Shown: positions 19,834-30,932 of the stretch, piece by piece
Numbering within the stretch: the stretch's first letter is position 1
How the letters are laid out: each line of letters opens with the position of its first letter
Source: Rhipidocladum racemiflorum
Taxonomy: Eukaryota; Streptophyta; Magnoliopsida; Poales; Poaceae
Assembly: GCA_036346355.1 (NCBI GenBank)
Contig: CM070581.1
Coordinates: 6,696,001-6,760,000, forward strand
Reading direction: 5' to 3'
DNA: 64,000 nt
Position numbers and translations under genes: made by a program
The notes under the pieces: generated by a model
What the model was told of the DNA's origin: nothing
The model's input: only the letters and a program-made list of their open reading frames with translations
Database searches by the model: none

Positions 19834-21102
19834 GAAAATGGTATTCTTTTTTATTACTTTTTTAAACGGGTGTATGCTGCTTTCCGGGAAGCAGGGGCGG
19901 AGTTGGGCCTCGGGGCCACTGGGCCCGAGGCCCAGCCGAAATAGCAATTCAAAATACAGGTTTTATTTAATTAGGCCCAAAGCCTTTTCAAATCAGCCCA
20001 CTATCCCAACCGCCAGACTGCTTCACAACCAAGCAAACCCTACCATTCCGCCCCTGTTAGGCACTCTCCCTAGTCGTAGCCCGCAGGCCACGCCACCACC
20101 CCTGCCCCCATCGGCGTCGCCCCCGCACGCCCACTGCCGCCCTACCCCCATCGGCGCCACCCCTGCCCCCATCGGCGCTACCCCCGCAAGGTGCCCGCCC
20201 GTCGGTGCCGCCCCCGCAAGGAGCCCGCCGTCGGCGACCCCCCACAAGCAAGGCGCTCTTCAGATCCTGCCCATGACCCGTCGGCGCCGCCCCCGCCCGG
20301 CTTCACAACTAGTCGGCCAGCCGGCCACGCTCCCGCCGCTCGCTGCAGTAGGCCGCTGTTGGCCTCCCGCCTACCTCCGGCTCTGCCCCCATCGGCGCCG
20401 CCCCTGCAAGGAGCCCGCCCATCGGCCGCCCCCGCAAGCAAGGTGCCCCGTGCCCCCACCCGTGACCCATCGGCGCCGCCCCCACCTAGCGCCCGACCGC
20501 CCATTGCGAGTTCATTTGCTTCAGCCTTCAGCCCTTCAGTTGTTCAGTACTTCAGTGCTTCGCTACTTGAGGCCTTGAGACATCAGGAATCTAGGATTCT
20601 GGAATGAGTTTCAGACTTGAGTGATTGACACTTGACAGATTAAGTATTTGAGTCATTGAGCCACTCTTTGGTCTTCAGTCTTCACTGCTTGAACGGGTGA
20701 GCCTTAAGGTAGCTTCTTCTTCAGATCCCAGTTCTCTCCGATCTTAAATTTGAGAAACAAAAATGCTAAGTTCTAACTTCTAAGTATCTCTTTACTTGCA
20801 TGGACTATATGAAGTATCAAATATGTATATATACATATTAATCAATTGATGCACATTTTACAAGCTCTGATTTGATGCAACTGTGAATCACTGAATATGT
20901 TTTAGTGAAATATGAGTAATAGTGTATTAGTGTAATACTACCTTTTTTTTCAAGGATAAAACTACGAATCATTGAATTGTGAATGGTAGTTTTGGTTATC
21001 TTTAATTGCTAGATTCGAACATATTGATTAATCGATTGGACTCAATTTGATGTATATTGTATCATTGAATTAACTTTGATTTTGCCCGTTGCAACCGCAA
21101 CA
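19834..21102 (+). mobile_element. hAT-like element copy 2 with host flank, right-truncated
   Basis: Positions 19834-19891 are host flank and CAGGGGCGGAG begins at 19892. The sequence is collinear with 12321-13540, including the GC-rich minisatellite (about 20080-20480). Homology stops at GTTGCAACCGCAACA, a few codons into the dimerisation domain, where the gene 4 upstream sequence begins. Confidence 0.75.
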
Positions 21103-21549
21103 TTAGATACGACAGCACACGACGCTCGTTCTTACTCTGTTTGCTGTCATCTTACTGAGAGTTTGCTGTCATCTTAGTGCGAGTAAAACCAAACATTTCG
21201 TCAGCATGGACCGTATAGCAGCTACTATCTTACTCTGTTTCTCAGCTGCTTGTCATTGGCATGCACGGTTTTTCTCTGCATTACCCGGTGGCCACACAAA
21301 TACAGATACGACAGCACACGACGCTAGTTCATCCACCAACCAGCTCACCTTACGTGGTCTCAATGTTCCCAACTAATTAAACCACACACAAGTAGAGATC
21401 AGGAGAGATCACACATTGACCAAATTAAACAACCACCAAAATGCAGATCACCTACCAGTTACCAAACGATGAGAGGACTATAAATACCAAGCTTGTCTTC
21501 TCTCCCAGACACCACACAAAGATCAGACGAGCAGACCACTCAACTTAAC
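21103..21549 (+). promoter_or_regulatory. Upstream region of PELPK gene 4
   Basis: AGATACGACAGCACACGACG occurs twice (about 21110 and 21303), a direct repeat about 193 bases apart. The ATTTCGTCAGCATGGACCGT block is shared with genes 2 and 5. The AACCACCAAAATGCAGATNACC block is at about 21430. A canonical TATAAATA is at 21479-21486, about 65 bases before the ATG. Confidence 0.65.
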
Positions 21550-22344
21550 ATGGTTTCTAAGAACACCATGTCCTCTCTTCTCTTCCTCGCCGCGCTGCTG
21601 CTCTCATGCAACGGCATGGCCAGTCCGGCACGGTACCTGGAGGAGACAGCGCCTCCCAAGGAGGAGTACCCTCCTGCCGTGCCGGAATATCCAAAGCCCA
21701 AACCGCACCCCATCATGCCTGAGCACCCAAAGCCCGAGCTTCCGCACCCAATCGTGCCAGAGGTGCCAAAGGAGCCCGAAGTGCCGCACCCTGCAGTGCC
21801 GGAGCTGCCAGAGCCCGAAGTGCCGCACCATGCCGTTCCGGAGGTGCCAAAGGAGCCCGAAGTGCCACACCCTGCCGTGCCGGAGCTGCCATATCCCGAA
21901 GTGCCACACCATGCCGTTCCGGAGGTGCCAAAGGAGCCCGAAGTACCGCACCCTGCCGTGCTGGAGCTGCCATATCCCGAAGTGCCACACCACGCCATTC
22001 CAGAGGTGCCAAAGGAGCCTGAAGTGCCGCACCCTATCGTGCCGGAGCTGCCAGAGCCAGAAGTACCGCACCACGCCGTTCCGGAGAAGACAAAGGAGCC
22101 TGAAGTGCCACACCCTACCATGCCAGAGGTGCCAAAGCCTGAACTGCCACACCCGGTCATACCAGAGGTGCCCGAAGTGCCGCACCCCACCATTCCGGAG
22201 TTGCCAAAGCATGAAGCGCCGCACCCTACCGTGTCGGAGCTGCCAAAGCAAGAGGTGCCAGAGCATGAACTGCCGCCATTACCCAAGGCCGAACTGCCCT
22301 CGAAGCCAGAGTTCCACTTTCCGGGGCCGGAGATCAAGCCATGA
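21550..22344 (+). CDS. PELPK-type secreted proline-rich protein, gene 4
   Basis: This is a single exon of 264 residues from ATG 21550. An upstream in-frame extension exists but lacks family support, whereas MVSKNTMSSLLFLAALLLS is the conserved signal-peptide start. Cleavage is predicted near MASPA|RYLEE. The mature part has a 27-residue (81-bp) repeat in about four copies, alternating PEVPHHAVPEVPKE and PEVPHPAVPELPYP. This repeat pattern is distinct from that of genes 1-3 and includes Tyr (PYPEVP), a residue capable of cross-linking in wall proteins. The C-terminus HFPGPEIKP is a variant of the family end. A cell-wall role is inferred from the family. Confidence 0.9.
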   Translation: MVSKNTMSSLLFLAALLLSCNGMASPARYLEETAPPKEEYPPAVPEYPKPKPHPIMPEHPKPELPHPIVPEVPKEPEVPHPAVPELPEPEVPHHAVPEVPKEPEVPHPAVPELPYPEVPHHAVPEVPKEPEVPHPAVLELPYPEVPHHAIPEVPKEPEVPHPIVPELPEPEVPHHAVPEKTKEPEVPHPTMPEVPKPELPHPVIPEVPEVPHPTIPELPKHEAPHPTVSELPKQEVPEHELPPLPKAELPSKPEFHFPGPEIKP

Positions 22345-22625
22345 TGCGCCAGTTATCTGAATTATATACTTATATACGTGTAGTGTGTATGTAAATTGTG
22401 GTCGATGTTTGCCTGCGATCCTGTCCGTGAACTGGCTGTCTGTTCATCACTATTCTTAGCGAGGAGTGTGATGTTTCAGTGCATGCGGCAGCTGCTTTGT
22501 TGGTTGTATACGTATGCATGATCTACGCATGTATGATACAGGTTTCATTTATCTTTGTGTTATGTTTGTTTCATCTATAAATCAATAATGATTTTCCTCG
22601 ATTTTGCACTACCTTCTTGTGAGAA
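22345..22625 (+). terminator. 3' UTR of gene 4
   Basis: It is homologous to the 3' UTRs of genes 1-3, with ATAAATCAATAATG at about 22577-22590 as the poly(A) signal region. Confidence 0.55.
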
Positions 22626-24059
22626 TGTACGTACTCTGCCAGATCCACCGTTCCGGTCGTGCCGATCAGCTCGGCAAAAGCCTGTAGGGTGGTCGTGTTG
22701 AGCGGTGTCTTAAAAATACCGAGTTATCGCTGTAGCGTGGTTGTAGGATCGATATATATTAGTATAGCAATCAGAGGGGGGTGAATGATTGCGCGGAAAC
22801 TAAAATCAAAATTTTGATTTACTAAAAATTCACCTCAATTCGGAATCAAATTATTGCTTCGTATTCAACAAAACAGAATAGATGTGTTCGGTAAATCGTG
22901 AATTCTCGGAGATCCAGCTGTCGGATTGACCTTAAATTTGAACACAAGAAACTAGATTCCAACAAAAATCTAACAAAAAAGAATCAGCTCGATCGGACTT
23001 ATGGATCAAAATTTATGAATCCCACAAGCTTGCTATGACTGATTATGACGAGAATAGATCTAACCTTAAATCCTGAAGATCCAGCTGTTGGATTGATGTG
23101 AAATTTAAACTGTAAAAACTAGATTAATTTTTAAACAAACCCAATAAGAATCAACTCAATCGGATCAAAAGTTATAACCTTCTCAAGTTAACTGTATCAA
23201 TAATGACGAGAATTGATTAAACCCTAATTTCGTGATTAAACAAAATCTACAAAAGATTAACCAACAAAATTTTGAGAAACACTAAATTAATGCCTTAGGA
23301 AGGTTTTGGATGGATCAAATCAAGAAAAAAAACTAAAAGAATCAAGATAGACAATAAATCAATCTATTAAACCGAAAACCAGGCAACCAAAAATCAAAAA
23401 ATCAGTACCGCAGCAAATCACGCATTAACAGTAATTCGGCTAGCTGAGGAAAATCTGATTTTCTATTTCTTCTTTGTTTGGTTACAGCACTCCTACAAAA
23501 GAGTACAAACCCTAATGCCTAGCTCTCTAAAAAAAATAGGAGATACTCTCTCCTATATATAAGAAGTAAACCTTAGACGAGTTCGCATGCATATCCACTT
23601 GGCCTAACATGGTCCAATACATGCAAACTACCTCAAACGACATAATCAAGACGCTGTCTCATCTGCCGCACTCACGTGACTCACTAGACTTCACGTGCAC
23701 CGTTCTCTAGCTCGAACGTCCCGCATGACATCACCGACCACTAGGACCTCGATTCCTCCCTAAACCTAGTCCCGAACCTTAGTTCCTTCATGAACTTAGT
23801 TCTAGTCCCATCATCGACTACGTTCGCCCTCAAGCAACACATGCACATGAATAAACAAGAAACAATTCTGAGTACAAGTCCACGACTTGACTCAACATCA
23901 GTCCATGCAACCACTCACACGAGCGCATTGCATCAAGCAAAACAATTACCATGCTATCACAAGCATATCAAATAATTATTTGAAACAGCACATGCACCAC
24001 ATATGCCATGGGCACAACCACTTTGCAATACTAAATTCATCACTAAGTCAATTTTTCAG
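22626..24059 (-). mobile_element. LTR-like retrotransposon remnant
   Basis: It contains the AGAGGGGGGTGAATGATTGCG string seen at the ends of many copia LTRs. It also has two related segments (about 22910-23010 and 23075-23190) of the type GATCCAGCTGTTGGATTGATGT with AAAACTAGATT and ATCGGATCAAAAGTTATA. The same sequence is present in inverted orientation at about 30100-30390. No protein domain is found. The last ~300 bases are CA-rich without recognised content. Confidence 0.5.
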
Positions 24060-24910
24060 CATATGATTTCACAGTGGTGTTGTCCATTTTGCCGTTTGTA
24101 GGCAACAGTCCTAGTTTCTTTGCTAGGTGGTGCTGTGCTTTTTCAGATGAGTTAAGCTTTGTGAAGGCCTTGCCGGCAAGGTGTGCACTCCATCGCTCTT
24201 TCGTCTTCGCAGTGTTCGTGATGGGTGTTGCGGGAGCATCGTCCTGGGAGATCGCAACGACCTATATATATGTCGTTGTTTGCTCTGTAGTTACTTAGCT
24301 ATGATGTCGTCTTCCATCTTACCCTTGATGTGTTCCCCGTTTCAGTGCTCCTTAAGGTGTTTTGTGTTCTGTCCTTTACTCAGTAGATGTGTATTTTGCC
24401 ATGGCCCTGTTGTCTCGCTGGACAGGCAAGTTCTGTGTTTTCCCGTCCCAGTGCTCCGTCGGGCGTCGGCGGTTCTGTGGTCTATCTTTTGCGTCATCGT
24501 TGTGTATTGTGCCGTGGGCCTGTCGTCTCCCTGTGTCAGTCTAGGCAGGCTTTCTTAGCCTCTTGTAACCTGTGTTGGATGTCTCCAGAATTTAATGTGA
24601 TTGTCCCAGCACTCATGTTGTTTCCAGTTTCTCCAAGTTCAATAGGGGTGCTCCTGTCTATCTAGCGTCAGGTTTGCAGGTGCACTGGGTCTTCTACAGA
24701 AACCTTCCTTGCAAGAGTCATGGAAGCAGCTGTATTGTTTCTTCTTAAGGCAGGAAGCACAACTTCACAGAGCACAGGTGCGTAACTTAGCATGTCCTAG
24801 CAAGACTGTCGGCTCTTAAATTGGAGTGTAGGGGGCTTGAACTCTCAGGCAAAAAGAGCGAAACTCTCGGAAACAATTTCAAGCAGGATTTTTGTTTCTT
24901 GCCGGTCCAA
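24060..24910 (+). mobile_element. LINE (L1-type) fragment
   Basis: At about 24810-24885 one frame reads RLLNWSVGGLNSQAKRAKLS, matching the start of the L1 ORF2 endonuclease (canonical LNWNVRGLN with substitutions). It is followed by CRSKAQDG-like sequence, and the endonuclease core is absent. The preceding 700 bases are T-rich plus-strand sequence without clear ORF1. Confidence 0.45.
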
Positions 24911-25190
24911 GGCACAAGATGGGGGAGGGGGTGGGGGGATTTGTAACAATCGGCAAGCAGACGGAATAGAAGCAGCGACAGGACTAGACGGTGAATAGTT
25001 AACGTGGCTTATAACTGTGTGTAATCCAGTAAAAGGTAGCTGAAAAGCGCTAAATGGTTTGCTGAGTTAGTTAGAGTTAAAGTAAGTAGTGCAAAAGGGG
25101 TTCTGCAAAGGAGAGATAAACTCATAAATCGCTAGCCGAGAACTGACGATCCCAGTAAAATCCCCAAATCTGGTTGGCTCAGTCCAAGAT
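24911..25190. other. Intergenic, nothing recognised
   Basis: There is a short G-rich tract near 24918-24940 and no coding signal. Confidence 0.4.
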
Positions 25191-25219
25191 CAACCACCAC
25201 GGCTCCCCCAAAACCATCC

Positions 25220-25426
25220 GTGCAGACTCAGTTTGTTCTGGAGGCCATGGAAGAGACATACGGACGAGCGGATGAGAAATTGACTCTGATTAAAGAGAGT
25301 CTTGATCTATTGTTCTCTCGAGTGGAGATGCTCGATTCGATGCAACAGCAATTGATGGCCCGAACGGATATCACCGCAAAGATAACAGAGCATAGTATCA
25401 AGGAACAACAGTTGCTGGCAATTTAG
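25220..25426 (+). pseudogene. Short coiled-coil ORF, probably gag-like retrotransposon remnant
   Basis: This is an open frame of about 68 codons that first reaches an ATG at codon 9 (EAMEETYGRADEKLTLIKES and onward). Heptad spacing of L/I/M residues and the EQQL end suggest a coiled coil. It resembles the N-terminal helical segment found in some plant retrotransposon gag-region ORFs, recalled from memory, but no zinc knuckle or pol follows. A host origin is not excluded. Confidence 0.35.
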
Positions 25427-25538
25427 AAGGGACGAGATACTTATAAGGAATGATCTGAAGTTTCTACAATTTAGAAGGGATGAGATAGTTATAAGGAATG
25501 ATTTAATTTAGTATTACTTTTCATATACTAAAAGTTCA

Positions 25539-25646
<108 letters not shown>

Positions 25647-25768
25647 ATATTGTCTCATCATGAATTTTCAACCCAATGATTTAGCATTCGCGAGAGCAAT
25701 CCGTATATTAGCACATAAAACTTCACAACAAAGAGTAACAACACTAACGATTACATACTCAAAATTAA

Positions 25769-25997
25769 GGGGGTGTTTGTCAGAGCTCCAGCTCCACCAG
25801 AATCGTGAATCTGGTGGAGTTGGGTATTCCTAGCACCACCAAATCTGTGGAGCTGGAGCTGTGGTTATATTAAGAGTGTTTAGATGGGTCATCTTGTTTA
25901 TATTTTAGAATAAAAATATAAACTTAATTCACTTTTTTAACCTACAAATTTCAAATCTGAGGTTGAGTTGGATCTGGAGCTATGCCAAACAGGACCT
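25769..25997. mobile_element. hAT-type MITE-like element
   Basis: Imperfect inverted ends, GGGGGTGTTTGTCAGAGCTC at the left and the complement of AGCTATGCCAAACAGGACCT at the right, enclose about 229 bases. Internal inverted GGAGCTGGAGCT motifs are present. The target duplication is not clear. Confidence 0.6.
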
Positions 25998-27780
25998 AAA
26001 ACATAGGGAAATCTAAAGTTTCTAACTATTATCCTATCTTTAACATTTTTATTTGACCTGACAATATTTAATTCTACATGGTATGGCTTGACGTTGTGAT
26101 TCCATTCTATGGCTCCTATTATGTTTGAGAAACATCAGACCTTTTTGTGTCTGAGTCAGAATTGCTATATACAATCTAGGCAAGGCGATGAGGTGGATAT
26201 TCTTCAGGTTTAAAGGCACAATAAGTGGTTACTTGTGGGGGTAATTAGGTAGAGACTAGCCTAAAGTGGCTTAGGTATTCTCTGTGGTTACCAGTACGGC
26301 GAGATCTTGGTCTTGATTTATTTATGGATGGTGTAGGCTCAGGCACATTTAGGAGTGACGATGGAGGTTGTGGTATTTTTTTGGAACTGGGTTTTGGGAA
26401 AATTCTTGACGTATTGTGTGAGTGGCATGGGAATGGAGAAAGGCATTTTTTTATGATGCGGTGGAGTTTGCATATGCGGTAAAATAGTTTTCAACATTCT
26501 CCCTCAGTTGTGGCCAAACAAGGTCAGGTATTGTCTTCATTTATAAAGGTTTGAAATTTCTTAATTATGAGTTCTTATTAATTTATAGGTTGCGACATCG
26601 TGAAATTTTAACTTTATGCCAAGCATTCACGAGTGCATCCCAGGAAGCAATATAAAAAGTTGACGACAAAAGTTCAACAATAAAAATGACGCATTATAAT
26701 ATATAGAGGTTCTAGGGTTCTTTCTTTTGCCAACCTATATCATTAGGGTTACTCGTAACCAGGATGATATTGCCACTCTAGATAGGTTGCACAACGACAA
26801 GTTTTCTCTAATTCTTGCACCATTTGTTGATAATGACGATCCAAGGCTTCCACGAAGTCGGAGAACTAGCGAAGCGTCACATCCATCACTCTACTCTTGT
26901 CGGTGTAGATGTTGTAGTCTGCATTGACTGGCTACCAGAATTATGTTTAAAAGATTTGTCGGTAGCATTTAATGAGAGCAAAGATAAGGAGAGAAATCAT
27001 TATAGCAAGAATAAGAGTATATATAGAGACACTATATAAACAATATAAAACACCATTTTATGAGTTATTATCTATATCAAACACTTTTTCATACCGGGAT
27101 GCCATATAGACAATTTTAATATATCATATATTATACAAGTTATCTTTAGTTTTGTTTTTAGATGGTATTGAGGATTATATAGGCTCTAATAAAGAGTTTC
27201 ATGTGATCTGCACTATATGCTTTAGAAAATGCACGATATGTTTATGGTATAGCTTAATATTGTTCAGGACTATTCGTTTTCAAATTTCAAGAGGTTGTTT
27301 CGGAATGGACCATGCCACAATCTTAAGTTTACCATTTTCCTCCACTCCCCCTTCTAGCATAAGTACATAGTGGATGGCCGAAGAAGGGTCTGTAATAAAT
27401 TGCAAATAATTCAGCACATTGGCATCACATATACTTGTACCATTGGCAATCCTATTTTTGTTAATTACTGTGGAAATTTCTTCACGTTGGTTTTATACTT
27501 GAGAGGTCTATATTACAAAATACAAATCCCTTCACGCGAACCTTTAAAAAATATGTCATTTTTTAATCTGAATAAATAAAAAGTTGGATATTATTTTGAT
27601 GTCAATTTTTATTTTTTGTAGTTTTTAGTGGTTATGTGGATCTTGAGATTTATCAACAAGACGGTTCCTAGATTGTTTGTGATGTCTATTTTTACATTAG
27701 GTAGTTTCTAGTGGTTATGTGATCTCGAGATTTAGCAAAACTGGTGTGGCACCTGATTATCCTACTGAAGATCCACCCAT
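25998..27780. other. Long intergenic stretch, no gene recognised
   Basis: AT-rich sequence with short open frames (up to 75 codons) that show no family resemblance or shared codon bias with the neighbouring genes. A CCTTAAAA-type fragment near 27500-27560 (GAGGTCTATATTACAAAATAC then CCTTTAAAAAATATGTCA) resembles the PELPK downstream flank (about 2900-2960), hinting at an eroded unit. Confidence 0.45.
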
Positions 27781-28309
27781 GATGTGAATTCTATACTGCT
27801 GTACAAAGGGTTAGCTAGCGTAGGTTGTTTGAAAAATGGTCATACCAGCATTGCAAGCAAGCAAGGCGCTTTTACGGCGGTGATCATTTTTCAACTGGAT
27901 TTAGAACCAGGAAAGTCAAGCATTTCGTCAGCATGTACTGTATAGCTCATCTTACTCTGTTTCTCAGCTGTTTGTTCTTCGACACATATGCAGGGGCCCT
28001 AGTTTGCGTTTCCCGGGGACCAAACAACGATGGACACGTACACCAATTAGGTCACTGCAAGTCTCAATATTCCCACCTAATTAAGCTACACACGAACAGA
28101 GATCACACACGCAGACCAAATTAAACAACCACCGAAATGCAGATGACCTGCCATGCACCAAACAACACGCATCAGGTTCCACTTCGCGAGCTATAAATTC
28201 GAGCCTTCTCTTCTCTCCTGGCCATCGCAGAAAAGAACGGGCTTGCTCGATCTCCAGTTGACACACGTAGCTAGCTAAGCTAGATCACAAGCAGTGTAGA
28301 GCATCCAAT
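27781..28309 (+). promoter_or_regulatory. Upstream region of PELPK gene 5
   Basis: A distal block at about 27815-27945 matches about 5085-5220. ATTAAACAACCACCGAAATGC then AGATGACCTGCCATG at about 28120-28155 matches the shared block of the family. TATAAAT at 28192-28198 is followed by GCCTTCTCTTCTCTCC, the shared leader motif. Confidence 0.65.
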
Positions 28310-28966
28310 ATGGCTTCCAAGAACACCGTGTGTTCCCTTCTGCTCCTCACGGCACTGCTGCTCTCGTGCAGTGGCATGAGCAGCGCGGCGCGCTACCTTG
28401 AGGAGTCAGCGCCACCCAAGGAATACCCACCGCATCCCACCGAGCCGAAGCTGCCCAAGCCAGAATTGCCACCACACCCTATTGTGCCAGAGCTGCCAAA
28501 GCACGAACTACCACCGCACCCTACCGTTCCGGAGCAGCCAAAGTCTGAATTGCCGCATCCGACTATACCGGAGCTGCCAAAACCGGAACTGCCGCACCCG
28601 ATCGTGCCGGAGATTCCAAAGGTGCCCGAAGAGCCACACCCCGTAGTGCCAGAGGTGCCAAAACCCGAGCTACCACACGCTGCCGTGCCGGAGCAGCCAA
28701 AGTCTGAATTGCCGCATCCGACTATACCGGAGCTGCCAAAACCCGAACTGCCGCACCCGATCGTACCGGATATTCCAAAGGTGCCCGAAGTGTCACACCC
28801 CATAGTGCCAGAGGTACCAAAACCCGAGCTGCCACACCCTGCCGTGCCGGAGCTCCCACACCCGGCCGTGCCGGAGGTGCCGAAGCACGAGCTGCCCCCT
28901 CTGCCGAAAGCCGAGCTGCCGCCCAAGCCCGAGGTCCACTACCCGGAGCCGGAGGCCAAGCCATGA
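28310..28966 (+). CDS. PELPK-type secreted proline-rich protein, gene 5
   Basis: This is a single exon of 218 residues. The signal peptide (MASKNTVCSLLLLTALLLS, cleavage near SSAA|RYLEE) is followed by PELPK repeats. A 53-residue duplication (159 bp; copies begin near 28532 and 28691) contains EQPKSELPHPTIPELPKPE. The C-terminus is HYPEPEAKP. It is the most diverged and shortest intact copy, with PKVPE and PAVPELPHP variants. Its signal peptide (KNTVCSLLLL) is the closest match to the decayed copy at about 505-555, suggesting those two represent an older lineage flanking the recently amplified genes 1-3. The wall-associated role is inferred. Confidence 0.9.
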   Translation: MASKNTVCSLLLLTALLLSCSGMSSAARYLEESAPPKEYPPHPTEPKLPKPELPPHPIVPELPKHELPPHPTVPEQPKSELPHPTIPELPKPELPHPIVPEIPKVPEEPHPVVPEVPKPELPHAAVPEQPKSELPHPTIPELPKPELPHPIVPDIPKVPEVSHPIVPEVPKPELPHPAVPELPHPAVPEVPKHELPPLPKAELPPKPEVHYPEPEAKP

Positions 28967-29230
28967 TGCGGACTACGTAACGTACATATATCCGTATAGT
29001 ACGTCCCAGGGATCTATACCAAATACGTGCTGTGTTGTCTGTGATCAGTGTGTATGTACGATCATGTATACTCTTGTTCGGGATGATCAGCTGGCTAGCT
29101 GTTATTAGATAGGAGCGTGATGTTTCTGTGGTGTGTGTTCTGCTGCTTAATTTGTTCTTTGGTGATCGATGTACCTATGTTCGATACTTGGATTCATGTT
29201 TAAATGAATAACAGAGTTCTATTCCGCATC
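28967..29230 (+). terminator. 3' UTR of gene 5
   Basis: It is diverged from the other 3' UTRs but retains the GATCAGCTGGCTAGCTGTT motif. AATGAATAACAG near 29204-29215 may serve as the poly(A) signal. Confidence 0.45.
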
Positions 29231-29819
29231 ATATGCTTGAATACAGTGCTCATCAGATGTGTATAGTATGTGTTCTGGTCTTTTCTTAAAGGTTTGTTTA
29301 CGATTAATGCTCGTTTTCAGAAAGCTATTTAAGAATGGATTACAAAGAGTATATAGATGTAGCAAAACCTTAGGTTTCAATTTAGCGGTATGCCGGTATA
29401 TGTGAAACTGGTACTCTTTTTATTTACTTTTTTTAACAACAGATGTATGCTGCTTTCAGGGAGGTCTATATATACTTAACAAATTGTCCTTTGATTTACT
29501 TCTCAGTTCCATGAACCCCCCAAAAAAAGATCATGTCATTTATACTCTTAAGGCATCGAGAGGCTATATTTGGCTATGTATTCTTCAGTTGGTTTTGAGT
29601 ACGCTCTTGAAAGCCTGGTTTTTTAGTACTCTACCAAAAAACCCGTCAGTGCAGCTAACTCGATTCGCAAAACAGAACAGATCGAATAGTTCTATATGAT
29701 GCCTCTGTAATCTTCGAAAAGAATCATTATCGAAAAGGAAACACTACTATCGAATCGAAAAGAATCTATGTTAAATTTAGAATGCCGTAAAAGATCTTCA
29801 AAAATTAGACTGCAATGAA
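29231..29819. other. Eroded PELPK-unit flank and intergenic
   Basis: Positions 29400-29540 match the unit flank (GTGAAACTGGTACTCTTTTT, TGTATGCTGCTTTCAGGGAGG, then GGTCTATATATACTTAAC). They include the uninterrupted site corresponding to the hAT-like insertions at 12390 and 19892. The rest is unrecognised. Confidence 0.55.
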
Positions 29820-30039
29820 ATGAAGGTACAACAACATTGGGCTCCTACCTGGAGAAACCGGCCCATATACCACCCATATGGACCAAATGCCACTGGCCGT
29901 TATAACAGGGGAGATTTTGCACGATCCGACGGCCCAAACTCCAAAAATATCTCCACTTGTACAGCTTTCGCGCTGCCCGCCACGGCGCCGCGCCCTCTTC
30001 AACCTCCTCGCCGTTTCGGTCGGTCGGCAAACACCGCTA
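29820..30039 (+). promoter_or_regulatory. Probable promoter and leader of the PPR pseudogene
   Basis: This is GC-shifting sequence with a CCGACGGCCCAAACTCC block and a CT-rich leader. It runs into the hAT element at 30040, and the leader resumes at about 31185 just before the PPR start. Confidence 0.35.
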
Positions 30040-30046
30040 TGCGGAT

Positions 30047-30086
30047 CTACAGGGTATGCCGGGTGGGCCACGGCATACCCTGTAGA
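30047..30086. repeat. Palindrome near the hAT left end
   Basis: CTACAGGGTATGCCG and its exact complement CGGCATACCCTGTAG are separated by about 9-10 bases, giving a 15-bp perfect stem. The arms carry the hAT subterminal motif GGGTATGCC. Confidence 0.9.
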
Positions 30087-30719
30087 TTCAGCTCAGTATA
30101 ATCAGCTTGTGATCAATTTCCGTAATTATCTTATATAGTTAGTTTGTAAAGGCTATAACTTTTGATCCGTAGATCCGATTGAGCTAATTCTTATTGGGTT
30201 AGTTTTGAGATTGAATCTAGTTTCTACCGGTGAAATTTCACATCAATCCAACGGTTGGATCTTCAGGAATTACTGTTTTAGTTAACATGTGTAAGTCTGT
30301 TTTTGCTGAAACCGAAGCAATTTTTTTATAATTTGTTTAGGGGTGTTTTGAGAATCAATAAAAAATTATTTTAGCTTCCGCGCAATCATCGGTTTGATGC
30401 ATAGAACTTGATAATCGGTTTGATGAGGTTAATATGGAGTTGCTTTTTTGTATATTAGCCTTCAATCCTACCGGCTCGTTTGCTTCTTTTGATGCATAGA
30501 AAGTGCGTAGACTTGTTTAGTTCTACCCTAATGACATTATCTCAAGTACCAATTTGATAAAACTTGAGTTGCAACTCGATAACTATATTGACAACATAAG
30601 ACTAGATGATAGATTCAAAGCTCTAGATAATCTTGTTGATCTTTCAGTTAAGCTTGTTGAAACAAAAAGGTATATAGTTTAAGGTTTACTTTACTTGCTT
30701 CTGAAATTGGTATTGCTTC

Positions 30720-30932
30720 TACCGGTGGCGACGGCAAGTGTTGAGAGTGTATTTTCTGCAATGTGTTTAGTCAAAAGTAAGTTGAGAAATAAGATGGGTG
30801 ATAGTCTTTTGGATGATTGTTTAGTCACGTTTATTGAGTGAAATATTTTCTTCCAAGTTAATGAAAATAATATAATCAAGAGTTTCATGGCTATTAGAAG
30901 GCGGAGGCCAAACAAGAAGGATAAGAAGTAAT
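30720..30932 (+). pseudogene. hAT transposase dimerisation domain remnant (second family)
   Basis: The frame reads LPVATASVESVFSAMCLVKS, then KLRNKMGDSLLDDCLVTFIE, an in-frame TGA, then NIIKSFMAIRRRRPNKKDKK and a stop. It has the same conserved core as the remnant at 13526 but a diverged sequence, so it belongs to a separate hAT family. Confidence 0.8.

Noticed and set aside
21493..21549. Upstream in-frame extension of gene 4 (19 residues)
   Set aside because: It overlaps the leader just after the TATA box. The other four genes start at the conserved MVSK/MASK signal peptide.
24074..24665. T-rich overlapping open frames rich in Cys, Leu and Val
   Set aside because: They look like LINE-fragment shadows: several frames overlap, no domain or signal is shared, and an L1 endonuclease start follows.
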